From the NCBI GenBank assembly GCA_001600055.1, contig BCIV01000017.1, positions 496,001-560,000 of the forward strand: DNA of 64,000 bases, in the 5' to 3' direction. Below the pieces are notes generated by a model. The model searched no databases, had not been told where the DNA came from, and worked only from the letters and a program-made list of their open reading frames with translations. Below are positions 10,602-21,985 of this stretch, piece by piece (the first letter of the stretch is position 1; each line of letters begins with the position of its first letter). The stretch is from Filobasidium wieringae (taxonomy: Eukaryota > Basidiomycota > Tremellomycetes > Filobasidiales > Filobasidiaceae). The position numbers and the translations under genes were made by a program.

Positions 10602-13600
10602 ATGTTTCTACAAAGACGAATCAACGCTCGATCGGTGCTCGGGTCGCACCGTACGGCCGCGGTTCGTTTCAGATCACAACATACTTGCACGCCCACCTCG
10701 ACGTCCACGCCCACGCCCACGCCCAGATCGACCTCGAAACCATCCGCACCGAAACCTCCTTTCCGGACGACACTGCCCGCCCCGATCTTGGACTCGCACT
10801 TCCACCATCCTTCCGTCCCGCTCGACAGCAGCAGCCCTCATCTCACCGAACTCACCAACACGCTCTTGCTCTCCTTTCTCCCGCGGTATCAACTCGTCGC
10901 GGCGGGCGATGGCGATGGGGAGCAAGCACAGGCGACGACGACGACGAGGGACGAACCGCTGATCGCTTGCGTCACCCCGATCGAGGGCGATACCATCCGA
11001 CTGCGCTACGAGGTGTACAGCAGTGCCGCTCTCGTCGGGGCGGACGTGGTCCGACTGGACGCACTGACGGATCTCGGGTTCGGGGTGGATGGCGGGTTGG
11101 GCGAGGCGGGCGGGTGGTTTGACGTGGGAGAACACAACCCGGTCTACCTGAGGGACGAGAGCGAGATCAAGGGGACCGAGTTGGTCGATGTCAATGCGGG
11201 CTTGGTGGATGGGCCCGCCGTGGACGGGGTGGACGTGGGCGAGGAAGAGCAGGAGCAGGAGCAGGAGCCGGAGCGGGGGATCGAGGAGGAAGATACCGCG
11301 GACGAGCACGAGCACGAGCTGGAGCTGGACCAGGAAGATCCGAACGCGGGGATGGACGGACACATCTCGGGTCCGTTCGAGATCGCCCTCCCCTCCGGCC
11401 CCTTCTCCTTCCCCAGCTTCGGTTCCTCCCCCTCCCCCATCCACCTCCTGAACCCCAACCCGAACCTCCTCTCCCAACAACCCAACACCCCCACCACACC
11501 TCCAGGACCTAAACAGGACCTCCTCCACAGCTTGATCACCCACCGAGACCCTCGCTCGAAATCCACACCCCCTGCTCCCCGGGTGATCCTCATCGAGAAC
11601 CTCACGGCGATGTGGGAAACCCTCCCGCGATGGTGGGACGATCTCCTCGGCGCCGTCCAGCGCAGGAGAGCGGCGGGAGGGAAGACGACCGTGGTCATCT
11701 CCTGTGGACCTAGCGTCCTGCATGTCGCGCCCAATCTGACTCTGACGATGGGCAAGGGTAAGGGACGGGGGATGGGTTTCGAGGGGGAGCCCGGGGAACG
11801 GGCCGGGTCGGGGTTGACGAGTTTGTTACAGTTCATGAAACGGTTACGCGAGGGTGCGGCGGCGGCGGCAGCTGCAGCTCACTCTTCTTCCCCCTCCTCC
11901 TCTTCCTCTGCGACCTCTTCCTCCCCCTCTTCCGCCTCCTTCGCGGCGATCGACAGGAAAGACAAGCAAGACGGACCCCACTGGTTCTCCTCTGACGAAC
12001 AGGACCACCTCGGACGCCGAAGACGGCTGAGGAGACGACTGGGGTGGTTCCAGTTGGGGGACGAGAGGAGTTTGAGAAGGTTGTTGCCCCCCGGTTTCGG
12101 GAGTACGGGATCGCCCGGAGGGTCGGGCGAGGGGTCCGTTGCCGGTCTCACGCGGTTGACGGGGGGGCCGGTCGTCGACAGTGAGACTCGCCCGCTCAAG
12201 ATCTGGAGGTGCGTAGGGAGCCTACCCTATCAGCGGGACTCGAGCGAGGAGGAACAGGAGAGGAGGGAGACGAGGAGGAACTTGAACCGGTTGTTGATCA
12301 AGCGGGCCGCTCGGGTCCATGGGATCCAGTTCACCGGGCTGTCCTTCGCCGAGGCCCTCAACGCCGGGGACGAACCGGTGCGCGGCGAGGTGGCCAAGGA
12401 GTGGTACTCACTGAGGGATAGCTTTGGCGGGGCCGTCTGGCCCTGGACGACCATACAGCATCTGATGAGTACCGCCGCGGGGCATGTCCTCCGGAAAAAG
12501 ATGTTGAGGAACAAGAAGGAGGCGACGGCGGTGAAGCACTTGGAGCTGGGGTGGGTGGATTTGGCAGAGGCTTCTGTGGAAGAGGCGGACAGGGAGCAGG
12601 CGCTGGAGGCTTGGAAGGAGATGCACAAGGTCCCGAAACTCGTCCAGTCGCAGTCGAGTGAATCACACCCCGCCGCCGTCCGACCCGCAGGAGGAGCAGG
12701 AGGCAAGGGAGCGAAATCCGTCCCGACCCGACCCGCGCACAAGACCCTCGTGGACCCCGTGGTGGAGAAGATCAAGAAGGATCCATCGCTGAATCAACAT
12801 GAGAAACGACTGTTGAGCTGTATCGTCGATCATAATGCCGTCCAGAGCACGACGTTCGAGGACGTCGCGATGGAGGAAAAGACAAAGGACGCGGTGAGGT
12901 CGACCGTCTCCCTCCCCCTACTCTACCCGGAAGCGTTCAAGAGTGGGATCTTGGCAAGCCATTCGTCACAGGGAGTCCTGCTTTATGGTCAGTACCGTTC
13001 GTGCCCGGGTCGGCTCTGCGGCGAGACGTGCTGATGGCGAGACTCGCACTCGCGCTCACGTCGTCAGGTCCACCGGGGACGGGAAAGACTCATCTCTCTC
13101 GTGCGCTCGCTAATGAGAGTGGAAGTCGGATGATCGCGGTGACGTGAGTCACACTCCATCCAGGGCTCTCTATACCCACACACGCTCACACATCTTCTGA
13201 CCACCCTTGCACCTCGTCGCCCCCTCGCCCCCTCGCAGACCGGCCGATATAAACGACATGTACGTCGGTCAGTCGGAAGCCAGGACAAAGGCCCTGTTCA
13301 GTCTGGCAAGACGGTTATCACCCTGTATCATCTTCATCGACGAGGCGGAGAGCTTGTTGGGATCCCGAGGTGGACTGGCGGGTGGGAACGCGGCGCATAG
13401 ACAGGTCTTGACGGGTGAGTCCTTCTCTCGCGCGCTCTCCGGGTGGTCCGTCTGCACACGAGGGGCTCAATGGGGATCCCCGATCTTCTTGCGGCGGCGG
13501 CGTCATAGAATTCATGCAGCAGATGGACGGGTTGACTTCGGCCGGTGCGAATCGGAAGGCCAGGATCAGTATGGTCGCAGCGACCAACAGACCATTTGTA

Positions 13601-14725
13601 AGCCATCGGTTCGTGCGCACGGTCGATCGTCGTCCCCCGCTGACCTCGAAGTTCATCATTAGGACATGGACGAAGCCGTGCTCAGACGTTTGCCTAGAAG
13701 GTGAGTCGCCCCCGGTTGATTCGTTACAGCACCAAGTTCTCATATCGAATCCATCCGCCCAGGCTACTCGTCGATCTCCCCACAGCCAAGGATCGGGAAG
13801 GTGAGTCCATCATCCCAACGCCCCCGATACGATCGCCACTGACCCCGCGCAACTCCACCCCCCTCAGTCATCCTCAAGATCCTCCTGAAGGACGAAAAAC
13901 TAGGGGAAGACGTGGATCTGACCAAACTCGCAAAGGACACGGATACCTATTCTGGATCCGATCTGAAACGCGAGTCGAATCGTCTCTCACCCACGCGACT
14001 GCCTAGCTGACCTCGTCTTCGACCACCAGACCTCTGTGTCACCGCCGCCATGGCCGCGTTGAAAGAATCGGCTCCTCCACCTTGGAAACTCGCTCAGCTC
14101 AACAGGTCTTCCGCCACCGGGATCCCCTCCATCTCCGTACCCTTCGACTCGCCCAGCGGAGGTCCAGGAACGGCGGAACGGGAAACGATCCCGCAAGAAC
14201 CCGAACACGCTCAAACCTTACCCGCTCAAGCGATGAAGATGATGGACCCCGCTGACCGTGACCCGGAGGAAGAACGACCTGGCTTCTCGATCCCGTCAAT
14301 CAAGGCCGAATACAAGCAGTCGTTACAGGAAGAGTACGACATCATAACGGGTCAAACCACGCGGGAAGCCATCGAGGAAGCCAAGGAGGAGGCGGCGAAC
14401 CCAAAACCCAAATTGCCCGAACGAGTGTTGATGAAGCGGCACTTTGACCAAGCTCTCAAGGATATCTCACCCTCTTCAGCCGTAAGCCCCGCGATCTGAC
14501 ACGCCCCGCGCTCCATCCACTGACGCGTTTCGTTTCATCGCTCAACAGGAAGGATCAGGTTTGGACGAGCTCCGTAAATGGGCCTCCAAATTCGGAGAGG
14601 GCGGTACCGAGAGAGGAAAGAAGGGAGGATATGGAGCCAAGTTCGGGTTCGGGGACGCGGCCGATAAGAGCGCAGAGAAGGAGAGCGAGTACGGACGTGT
14701 GCGACCAGAAGACGAGGCGAAGTGA
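10602..14725 (+). CDS. large mitochondrial-type AAA+ ATPase, MSP1/ATAD1-like
   Basis: ATPase with one AAA+ module near the C-terminus. Nine exons: 10602-12987, 13068-13143, 13239-13414, 13509-13597, 13663-13700, 13763-13800, 13868-13969, 14030-14481, 14549-14725; 1,177 residues. The first 795 residues come from one exon: a basic presequence-like start (MFLQRRINARSVLGSHRTA), then long acidic and Ser/Pro-rich stretches. The ATPase part has Walker A GPPGTGKT (796-803), YVGQSEARTKALF, Walker B IIFIDEAE (D855, E856), sensor-1 region VAATNRPFDMDEAVLRRLPRR with arginine-finger residues, and YSGSDLKHLC. This is the Msp1/spastin-type clade, which extracts or remodels membrane proteins. Seven of the eight exons after the first are small. 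The intron at 13970-14029 must start with GC, not GT, to keep frame. Exact orthology is not claimed. Confidence 0.88.
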
Positions 14726-15475
14726 GAACGGCATATATGTATTCTTCATTTGTAGCATTCGCATTGATGTGATGGCATTAGATACCTCATCTCCACCGCA
14801 TGAGTATGATCGAACACTGGCGTCCAGACGTAAACAGCTGGTACACGGCGTGAACACTTTATACGGGAAAGTTCCGAGTATGTCAGCCTTGCTTTTCCTC
14901 GGCCAACATCCTCGGTAACACACTGCGTGGGGAAGCTTGCAATCATGGAGAGTGATCGTGAGCAACGATCGAACGAACAAGTAGCATGTACACGTCATCT
15001 ATGAGAGCCGTTAGCTGCAACCCTTGAGCTGAATATGAAGCTCGACCCCGCATGGGAGTCTTCTTGGCACACTCCTTTGCAGCAGCCCACTTCTTTTGGC
15101 CATGCACGTTGCTCTTGGGGATGGTTAGACGACATCAAGATGGATGACCGAGATGACGGGTGATGTGAACTTGCCCATCGAAAACTCTGATTCACGGCTC
15201 AATCAACAAACGATATCGTCCATAGGAAACATGGGTACACATCACAAATCGAGTCATGCTACCTTTCACTTCCTCGAAGGGGGAGCCGATAAGGATTGGA
15301 AACGATTTCTGAATTTGACAATCTCTTGATTTCGATCGCGGAGACATCCTTTCAGCTTCCTTGCATCGCTCTTGCATTCTTCGAGCCGCTGCCGTAGTTT
15401 CCTTGACTTCCTCTGGCTTGTTTGGGAGCTGTTGGTTTAGCTTCCATGCCTGCCTCTGGCTTTCTCCGAGATCCA
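14726..15475. other. intergenic with possible extra exon of the minus-strand gene
   Basis: No independent gene. On the minus strand 15192-15557 is open and coiled-coil-like (RQAWKLNQQLPNKPEEVK, AAARRMQERCKEAER) and ends near a GTAGCA donor-like site. It may be a further exon of the gene at 15476-15896, but I could not join the frames through a credible intron. Confidence 0.35.
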
Positions 15476-15896
15476 TCACGTCATCCTCGTGCTGAGGTTG
15501 CCGTCGATGAAGTGGCCGCCCATGAATGCTAGACCGTTGGAGTGAGCTGGTTTGCACCGTTCACTGCGTGCGGGAGTATGATAGGGATTCTCTCTCTTGG
15601 CAGCTCCAAGGTCAACTTCGGGCAGACCCATTTGTTTCTCCAAGGACTTGCTTATCGGGTGTAGCTGAGTCAAGGATGACGGAAGGAGACATGAGAGAGC
15701 GAGATCCAAACACAGGCTTCAAGGCGTCGTAGTAGGGGTATTTCTTGGCAAAATTTGTGAGGAAGGTTGTCTTGGTAGCTTGCCTCCTTGGGCGGTTTTT
15801 TCTTTTCAGGAGTTCCTGTAATCGTGACTCTCCTGGGTGAGGTAGTGCTGGAAGGCATCTACCGTACGGCCGAGCGTTTTCAAGGATTCCTATCAT
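15476..15896 (-). CDS. small protein of unknown function, exon model tentative
   Basis: An ATG at 15896 opens 61 codons (15714-15896). A convincing 49-nt intron (15665-15713, GTGTTT ... CTTGACTCAG, with a branch-site-like CTTGAC) restores an open frame of 62 codons to a stop at 15476. The joined 123-residue product is basic in its first half (KRKNRPRRQATK), then FLTNFAKKYPYYDALK and EKQMGLPEVDLGAAKREN. No domain recognised. An overlapping frame from ATG 15858 is also open and looks coding (TPEKKKPPKEASYQDN), and a coiled-coil-like frame lies downstream, so the true exon set may be larger. Confidence 0.38.
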
Positions 15897-16000
15897 ATAG
15901 AGGTTATCTTGTCAGCGTTTGCACGGCACATGCCGATTTGCCTTGACGAGTCATTCACCCTGACTGATTCGCGTTCCGAATAAATTGAATCCGATTTCAA

Positions 16001-16573
16001 TCATATCCTCCTCCCTCCAACCCAAAGTAACCTCAAACAGCTCCCACAGCCCAGAACCCAGAATACTCCATGTGCGAAATCCCAATCGATTCTCCTATCC
16101 GCTATATCTGAGCGGGAGCTGGGTTTCCGATTTCGGGAGTAATGATACCCCGCTTGAGAGAGGGTATATATGAGGGCAGAGAGGTTGATCTCGGTTGCTG
16201 GGAGGTTGGTCAGGAGGGCAAAGATCACTGATGAACAAGGAATGTGCGATCAAATCAATTATTTGCAGATTGAAGCACCTACATGGAACAGAGACTTACT
16301 TGAGCTAGCGAATAATGGGAAGGTGTTACCCAAGCTTTGCAGGACCATCTCTAACCGCCCTGTTTCCCTAGGATCGCTTCTTTTCAGCTCCTTGCTAGCT
16401 CCATTTCCTGCTAACGATGATCGTATTCGTAATCCTTGACTAATCAGAAAATTGACGGTAATGGCTGGTCCTGCGTAACAAGGGACGGTCGGGAGTAAGA
16501 GGGACGAGACTGGGTGGGCATGTAAACCGAGGGAAGTCATGATTTTGACCCCGATTGAAGGTGGGAACGACAT
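16001..16573 (-). CDS. MAPEG-like small membrane protein
   Basis: Two exons (16300-16573 and 16001-16227) join in frame to 166 residues with about four hydrophobic segments. The segment LQSLGNTFPLFASSSMIFAL followed by NLSALIYTLSQAGYHYSRN, and the tail FAHGVFWVLGCGSCLRLLW, resemble the MAPEG superfamily pattern: a polar helix ending in N-x-FPLF, a helix ending in Tyr, then a last helix after W. MAPEG proteins are trimeric membrane glutathione or eicosanoid enzymes; many fungal members have no known substrate. The family call rests on pattern memory, not a search. It is divergent from the NmrA-like gene across 262 bp, a likely shared promoter. Confidence 0.55.
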
Positions 16574-16835
16574 CGTGGTGATAGTATAGAGCTGGAAAGT
16601 AGTGTGCGAGGTGTTATGGCAGTCAAGACTGCTTGGTCCATTGTAGCTTTGTAGGTCACTCCTAGGTCACCGCTATTGAGAAGACCCAAAATATGCGGGG
16701 AAGGCTGATGACGAATACAAATGCCGAGCCGGAGGTCACTCACAACTGCGCCAACCAACCTATACAGGACCTCGAGCTATTACCACCAACCACAAAGCCT
16801 GTTGCATTCTGCCTCGTACCAAGAAACTTATCAAC

Positions 16836-18044
16836 ATGTCAAAATATCTAATTTTCGGCGGCGGAGGCAAGGTGAGCATCAGTAGTTCGAACTTGAACTC
16901 TGTTCGAAGAATGGACGTCTAATAACCAGCACACCGCTCAGGTCGCCTTGAAGTTTGCCGAATCCGCTGTCAAGCAAGGCCACAAGGTCATTTCTGTTGT
17001 CCATAACAGCAATCAGTCAGTTTCAGTTCCACATCATCCCATTGCGAACAATCGTCCCGCTGACATGACAACCGCGATCTCCACCTAGCGATGAAGCCAT
17101 CACTTCCCTCTCTGCTCAACCCGTCCTGCTGTCTTTAGAAGACTCTTCCGTCTCCGATATCGCGGAGCTGTTGAAGAAAGAGAAACCCGATGGGATCCTC
17201 TTCTCTGCTGGATCTGGCGGGAAGGGCGGAGAGGAGAGAACCAAGAAGGTGGATTACGAAGGTCTGTTTCCTCTTCTGGAACAACCAGGTTACCCACAAT
17301 AGCAGAGCTGATAATTTCCCGACCATGCTTGATGACTAGGTGCCTTGAAGGTCTTTGATGCAATGGAATCGTCAAACGTCCATCGAATCGTTCTCATCTC
17401 CGCCACAGACATCCGAGGTACCTCTCCACCCATTGCTGTCAGTCGATTTTTGTCTGACCTCATCTCTCCTGCTAGACACCTCCAAACCTTACCCGGAGTA
17501 TTACAATGAAGAATCGAGTCAGTCCTGTTGTTCCTACCGAGTGCCTCTACTCTGTACTCATCATCTGAATCATGACGCCAGAGAAAACGAGCGATAACAT
17601 GTGGAAAGCCATCCCCACCTGTTCGTCTCCCCCTCCAGATGCCACCTCACTGCGAAGCTAATGAACTCTGCCGAATCATATGATCAGATATGAAATATAA
17701 GCGTCTAGCCGACCAAGACCTTTATGCTCGAAAAGCGCTGAGATGGACTATCCTCCGACCCGGTCATTTATCGGATGAAGGGAGCGATGGGAAATGTCAA
17801 CTCGGTCAAGTCCAGTTGGGTAAAGTGGTACGTGCAACGTACAAGCCCTCGCAGAAACGACGATATACGTACTGATTACTGATTGAGAGGTTAGTCGAGG
17901 GAGACGGTAGCTAAAGTAGCATTGTCCGTCATGGAGAATAAAGATACGTGCGCTAGGGTTTGGGATCTGATGGATGGAGATGAGCCTATCGAACAAGCTA
18001 TCAATAAAGCGGTCGAGAGCGAGGTCAGCAGTTGGCACGATTGA
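16836..18044 (+). CDS. NmrA/SDR-type NAD(P)-binding protein
   Basis: Atypical short-chain dehydrogenase or NAD(P)H sensor with a Rossmann fold. Eight exons: 16836-16871, 16942-17015, 17089-17261, 17340-17417, 17476-17517, 17582-17620, 17688-17827, 17895-18044; 243 residues. The start MSKYLIFGGGGKVALKF is the glycine-rich dinucleotide loop, split by intron 1; an acceptor 12 nt earlier would add HTAQ. Later blocks are VDYEGALKVFDAMESSNVHR, IVLISATDI, then YMKYKRLADQDL and LRWTILRPGHLSDE, the usual order in NmrA-like SDRs (Tyr...Lys motif followed by RPG). The cell role is unknown; substrates cannot be read. It ends 151 bp from the convergent TCF25 gene. Confidence 0.85.
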
Positions 18045-18195
18045 GAGATAGTCTCTGGTACGGAATCTTGAATGTAAAGAGAAATCCCATCGATGTAGCC
18101 TTATCGCGCTGTATCGTTTATCTATGAATTATGATTATAACGGGTGATACCGTCTATCCTCGTTACAAGTGGCGGACGACCGGACCAGCGGTATA

Positions 18196-21191
18196 TCATT
18201 GCGGGAAAGCACCGGGCATAGGTGCGTCATCCTCTTGCTCTTCGTCATCCCATTCGTCTTCCGAATCCGGTTCGTTCGCGTTGACATTGGCACGAGCTCG
18301 AGCGGCGCCTCCGGAAAGGTCCCGAATGAGGTTGCTCACCAGCTGATTCAATACCGAACATTAGCGAATGTGTAAACAAAGTACCATGTTACAAACTCAC
18401 ATCGAGCAGCAATTCGTTGCGGACACCCGAATCATCAGTTGCATCTCGGAATTCCGGAGACTGTCCCAGCCGCTCTAGTCTCTCCCTCATCATGCTCCTA
18501 GCGTTTGTCAGATTAAGGTTAGGCAGGTTAGTCCTCATGATATCCATCATTCGCTCCGTAAACCGGTCTACGTCCACAATCATTCCAGAACCTCTCGAAC
18601 TTGAGGAATGCACCTGCACACCAGCGTAGTAGGCGTCGTCATACTGAGTGATCGCGGTCAGAGGTGGGAGCGGATCATATGCGTGACCCAGTTTCGTAGC
18701 GATGGTAGGTGGGATCCAACCCATGTAGCTTTCGCTGAGGAAAGCGTGTCTTACGAGCCACAAAGGCATTCCACCCACTTCGTTAGCCCAGCTTGGAGGG
18801 ATGACGGATTTCGACAAGGTGTGTTTTCCGGATTCAATGTTTTCGATGACCTGGTCGACTTGAGCTCGGAACCAAGTACCCATGGCGGGATCTTTCCATA
18901 GTGGCGCGTTTCGAGCAGCGTAGATATGAGCCAACAAATGCATTGGCGTTTCACGGTCAGTGCTAGAATACGAAAGTCATCATCAGCAACGACGAGGTAC
19001 AGACGTCCAGGATCGAGCCCTCACCTGTGTCCAACTCGCATCTCGAAATGAGGATGGCTTCTCGCAGACGTGGAGATGTTAATACCAGCCTTGTCCGCGA
19101 GAATAGCGACCACTTGTGGGAAAGACAAGATGGCCTCCCTGAGCAATGCATCGGAAGAAATATGATCCTAGGAAGAGAACCATAAAACGATCAGCTGGGT
19201 CGGCCCCCATGTGTTTGGGGAAGGACTCACCTCCGTCTTCTCCTGCATTCTCGCCACGATAGCCTTATTATAGGCCATCCCAGGGAGGTAATCCAAGTCG
19301 AATACGGAGGAAGCGTCCGTGATCCAACTGAGGTTACCGGATTTAATAGCCAAGAAATCCATCCACAATAAGATTCCGTGTGGGTCGCTCTGTTCGAGTG
19401 CGATAGATAGATAGTCAGCAATTGTCAATATGATGAGAACAGACCACTCAGCTCACTTCGGGATCAAGAGAAAGCAAAGCCTTGGAATACGAGAAGGCAG
19501 TCTGCCACAATCCTCTCCTCGCCAAATGCCTACACCCACCTCCCTTATCAGCATCATATTTGTACCACCTCACTTGAACGCCAAGTACTCACGTGACCAA
19601 TCGATGCAGGACAAGGAACATCGGTCTGTTCTCCACCCGATCAAAGTCTAGACGACAAGTCCCGTTCAGAGAGAACCCAGGGGCGAGACATCGATCGTAA
19701 GCGAACAACGCTCTTTCGCAATAATCCGCCGCAGCTCCGATATCTAAAGAAAAACGCAACAAAAAATGCGTTGTTTAGTAGATGTCTCAAAGACAATAGA
19801 ATTCCGAATGAACTGACCTCCTTGTTGGTTATAAATCGCCGACATCTGTAGTAGCGTGTCGATCTGCCAGTTATAGACGCTCAACAGTGCTTGCAGTTCG
19901 TTTGGATCTATCATCATATTGCATCTTCTCAGCCCCCTTCGGAAACCCGACCAAAGCGAACATGCGGAACTCACCATGACTCCGAACAGCACCCAAGAAC
20001 TGCGTATGAACTTGTCTCCAGCCCGCGTCCTGTTCAAAGGAATACCACCTCTCCCCCTCCCTCAGCCCTCCAGTATCCCCTCTGCGCTGAATCAAATCCA
20101 TAACCTCCTCAGGGGAAAGTTGACGCATGGACATCCCCCCGAACCCTGACTGAATGGGCCAAGTAGCTTTCGGTTGGGGAAGCAGGACCGTACGGATCTT
20201 GGCGATGTAGTTGTTAAAGAGTTTGGTTTGGCGGGACTGGCGGGTGGATTGGGATTGGGCGGCGGAGGCTACAACTTTGGCTCCGAAGAATCGTTTCAGT
20301 TCGGATTCTGCGTCGAGGGTCTTGCTCTCCACTGATAATAGGTTCCTGAGTAGAGCGTGAAAAAATCTTTCGGTCAGCTGTGTCCGTTATTTCAGAACGG
20401 GAGATGGGACCTACTTTCGTCGCGCATAAGAATCGTCTTTACTTCCTGTAGCAGATGAGGAAGCTTTGTTCTGAGTCGGACTGAACAAACCCAAACGCAT
20501 TCATCAGCTGCCGCCCGTACTATGTCATTCTCCTCATACGCATGACGCAGCACGGCTAAGATAGAACAGGACGTACTTGATACCAAGCGATTTTAAAGCC
20601 TTGTCAATCTCATCCTCATCCTCGTCCTGTTTCTTGTTCTTCTTGTTCTTCTTCTTCTTCGATTTGGCCGGATTTCCTGAGCTTACGGGTTCGTCTAAGG
20701 TCGTTTGAGCTGAGGGGTCGGTAGGAGTAGAAGTTGTCTTCTTCTTCTTTTTCTTCTTGGAAGACTGGGACAGATGAAGGAGAAGGTGAGTAATTGGGTG
20801 GGACCCAAAAGAAGAAGAGAATCATAGTCACTTTTGAGCTGGGAGGTTGAGCAGGTTCTATCGTTTCGGTTTTAGGTTCTGGTTCTAGTTCTTCTTCTTC
20901 CTCGTCTTCATCTTCCTGCTCATCAAGGTCGGCAGAATCTCCTGATTCGAGCTATTATATTGAGTAAGCTCTGATTGTATCATATCATTTATCTCCTGGG
21001 ATGAAACCATGACTCACTGCAGCGAAAACGTTGACTTTCCCTTGAGCTTGAGGTTTGGGAACGGCCGCGACCTCTTCCTCCTCCTCTTCTTCTTCTTCTA
21101 AGCTCACTTCCGGCTCCTTCACAGCGGATGTTTGGAGTAGAGCCAATTCATCTTGTTCCCGTTGCTGACGCTTGTTTAACCTCTTCGACAT
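18196..21191 (-). CDS. RQC1: TCF25/Rqc1, ribosome quality control complex subunit
   Basis: Partner of Ltn1 and Rqc2 on stalled 60S ribosomes; helps mark nascent chains for degradation. Twelve exons: 21018-21191, 20832-20951, 20577-20764, 20415-20480, 19975-20345, 19818-19907, 19593-19743, 19457-19529, 19231-19389, 19025-19167, 18401-18962, 18196-18342; 747 residues, all in frame. The N-terminus MSKRLNKRQQREQDELALL, an acidic run, then KKKKKK and KKKKNKKNKK tracts are typical. The TCF25 domain is clear: LLSVYNWQIDTLLQMSAIY, YCERALFAYDRCLAPGFSLN, CRLDFDRVENRPMFLVLHR, YSKALLSLDPESDPHGILLW. The C-terminus is strongly acidic. Domain order and length match the fungal Rqc1/TCF25 family. Confidence 0.93.
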
Positions 21192-21851
21192 GATTGTGTG
21201 CTGTATGTGTGATCTGGACCAAAGGAGATCTTGAGTTTCGGTGAGAACGTGAATTCCTGAAATCGATCGCAGCAAAGCCGGCGGGTGATGACGTTCGATG
21301 ATGGGTGAGAACCGATATGCGTTGATGAAACGACACGTCATCGAGAATTCAACGCGGTCACGATTCCTTGATAAGAAGCGAACCCAATCACCTTCATAAT
21401 CGCCTCATCAATGTCATCAATCAATCCCGTGTTCTCTTCTCGCTATCGATTCATGTCATTCTTTCCTACTCGAATCATGCACCTCTCAACACTACCTCCT
21501 GGTCAGTCGGTTACCGATATTCAAATCACTTGGTGAGCTACCTTCCACCTTGTTTCAAGCAAGACAACACCCTTAACCTTTGTTCTTAACTCTTCAGAAC
21601 ACGTTTCAATGCCGGACAACTCAATAACCTAAATCCTTCACGAGTAGGTACAACAACATGAAAGAAAAGGTGGGTCCGCAGTATTCTCTTGCTTCTTTTC
21701 TTGCCTCCTCTGTCTCTCCCTCGCTCTCGACCTCTCTTCAACGGTTCTTGAGTACAAGTCCACGTCTCATCACGCAAACAAAACGTGTGTGACATCAGCT
21801 TGCGCGATACACGTTCGAAAAGGACGTTGGCACTTTTACGACTTCACACTA

Positions 21852-21985
21852 CTAAGGATAAAACATAAGGACCATCTAAGGACCACAACATACTAAGGAC
21901 CAACCTGAGGACCGCGAGCACTAAAACAATAAGGATCACTTACTACCAAAGGACCAATTAAATAAGGACGGACCACCCGAGATCA
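21852..21985 (+). repeat. irregular AAGGACCA repeat cluster
   Basis: About eight degenerate copies of (T)AAGGACCA spaced 9-25 bp over 130 bp, for example ATAAGGACCATC, CTAAGGACCACAAC, CTAAGGACCAACC, CCAAAGGACCAAT. Spacing is uneven, so this is not a simple tandem repeat. Confidence 0.7.

Noticed and set aside
10674..11723. 349-codon minus-strand open frame
   Set aside because: Lies antisense to the long first exon of the AAA ATPase; it reflects GC-rich codon use and has no domain.
16922..16941. Earlier acceptor (ACCAG) for exon 2 of the NmrA-like gene
   Set aside because: It would insert HTAQ in the glycine-rich loop, which is normally followed directly by the V-A helix; frame is kept, so it remains a minor alternative.
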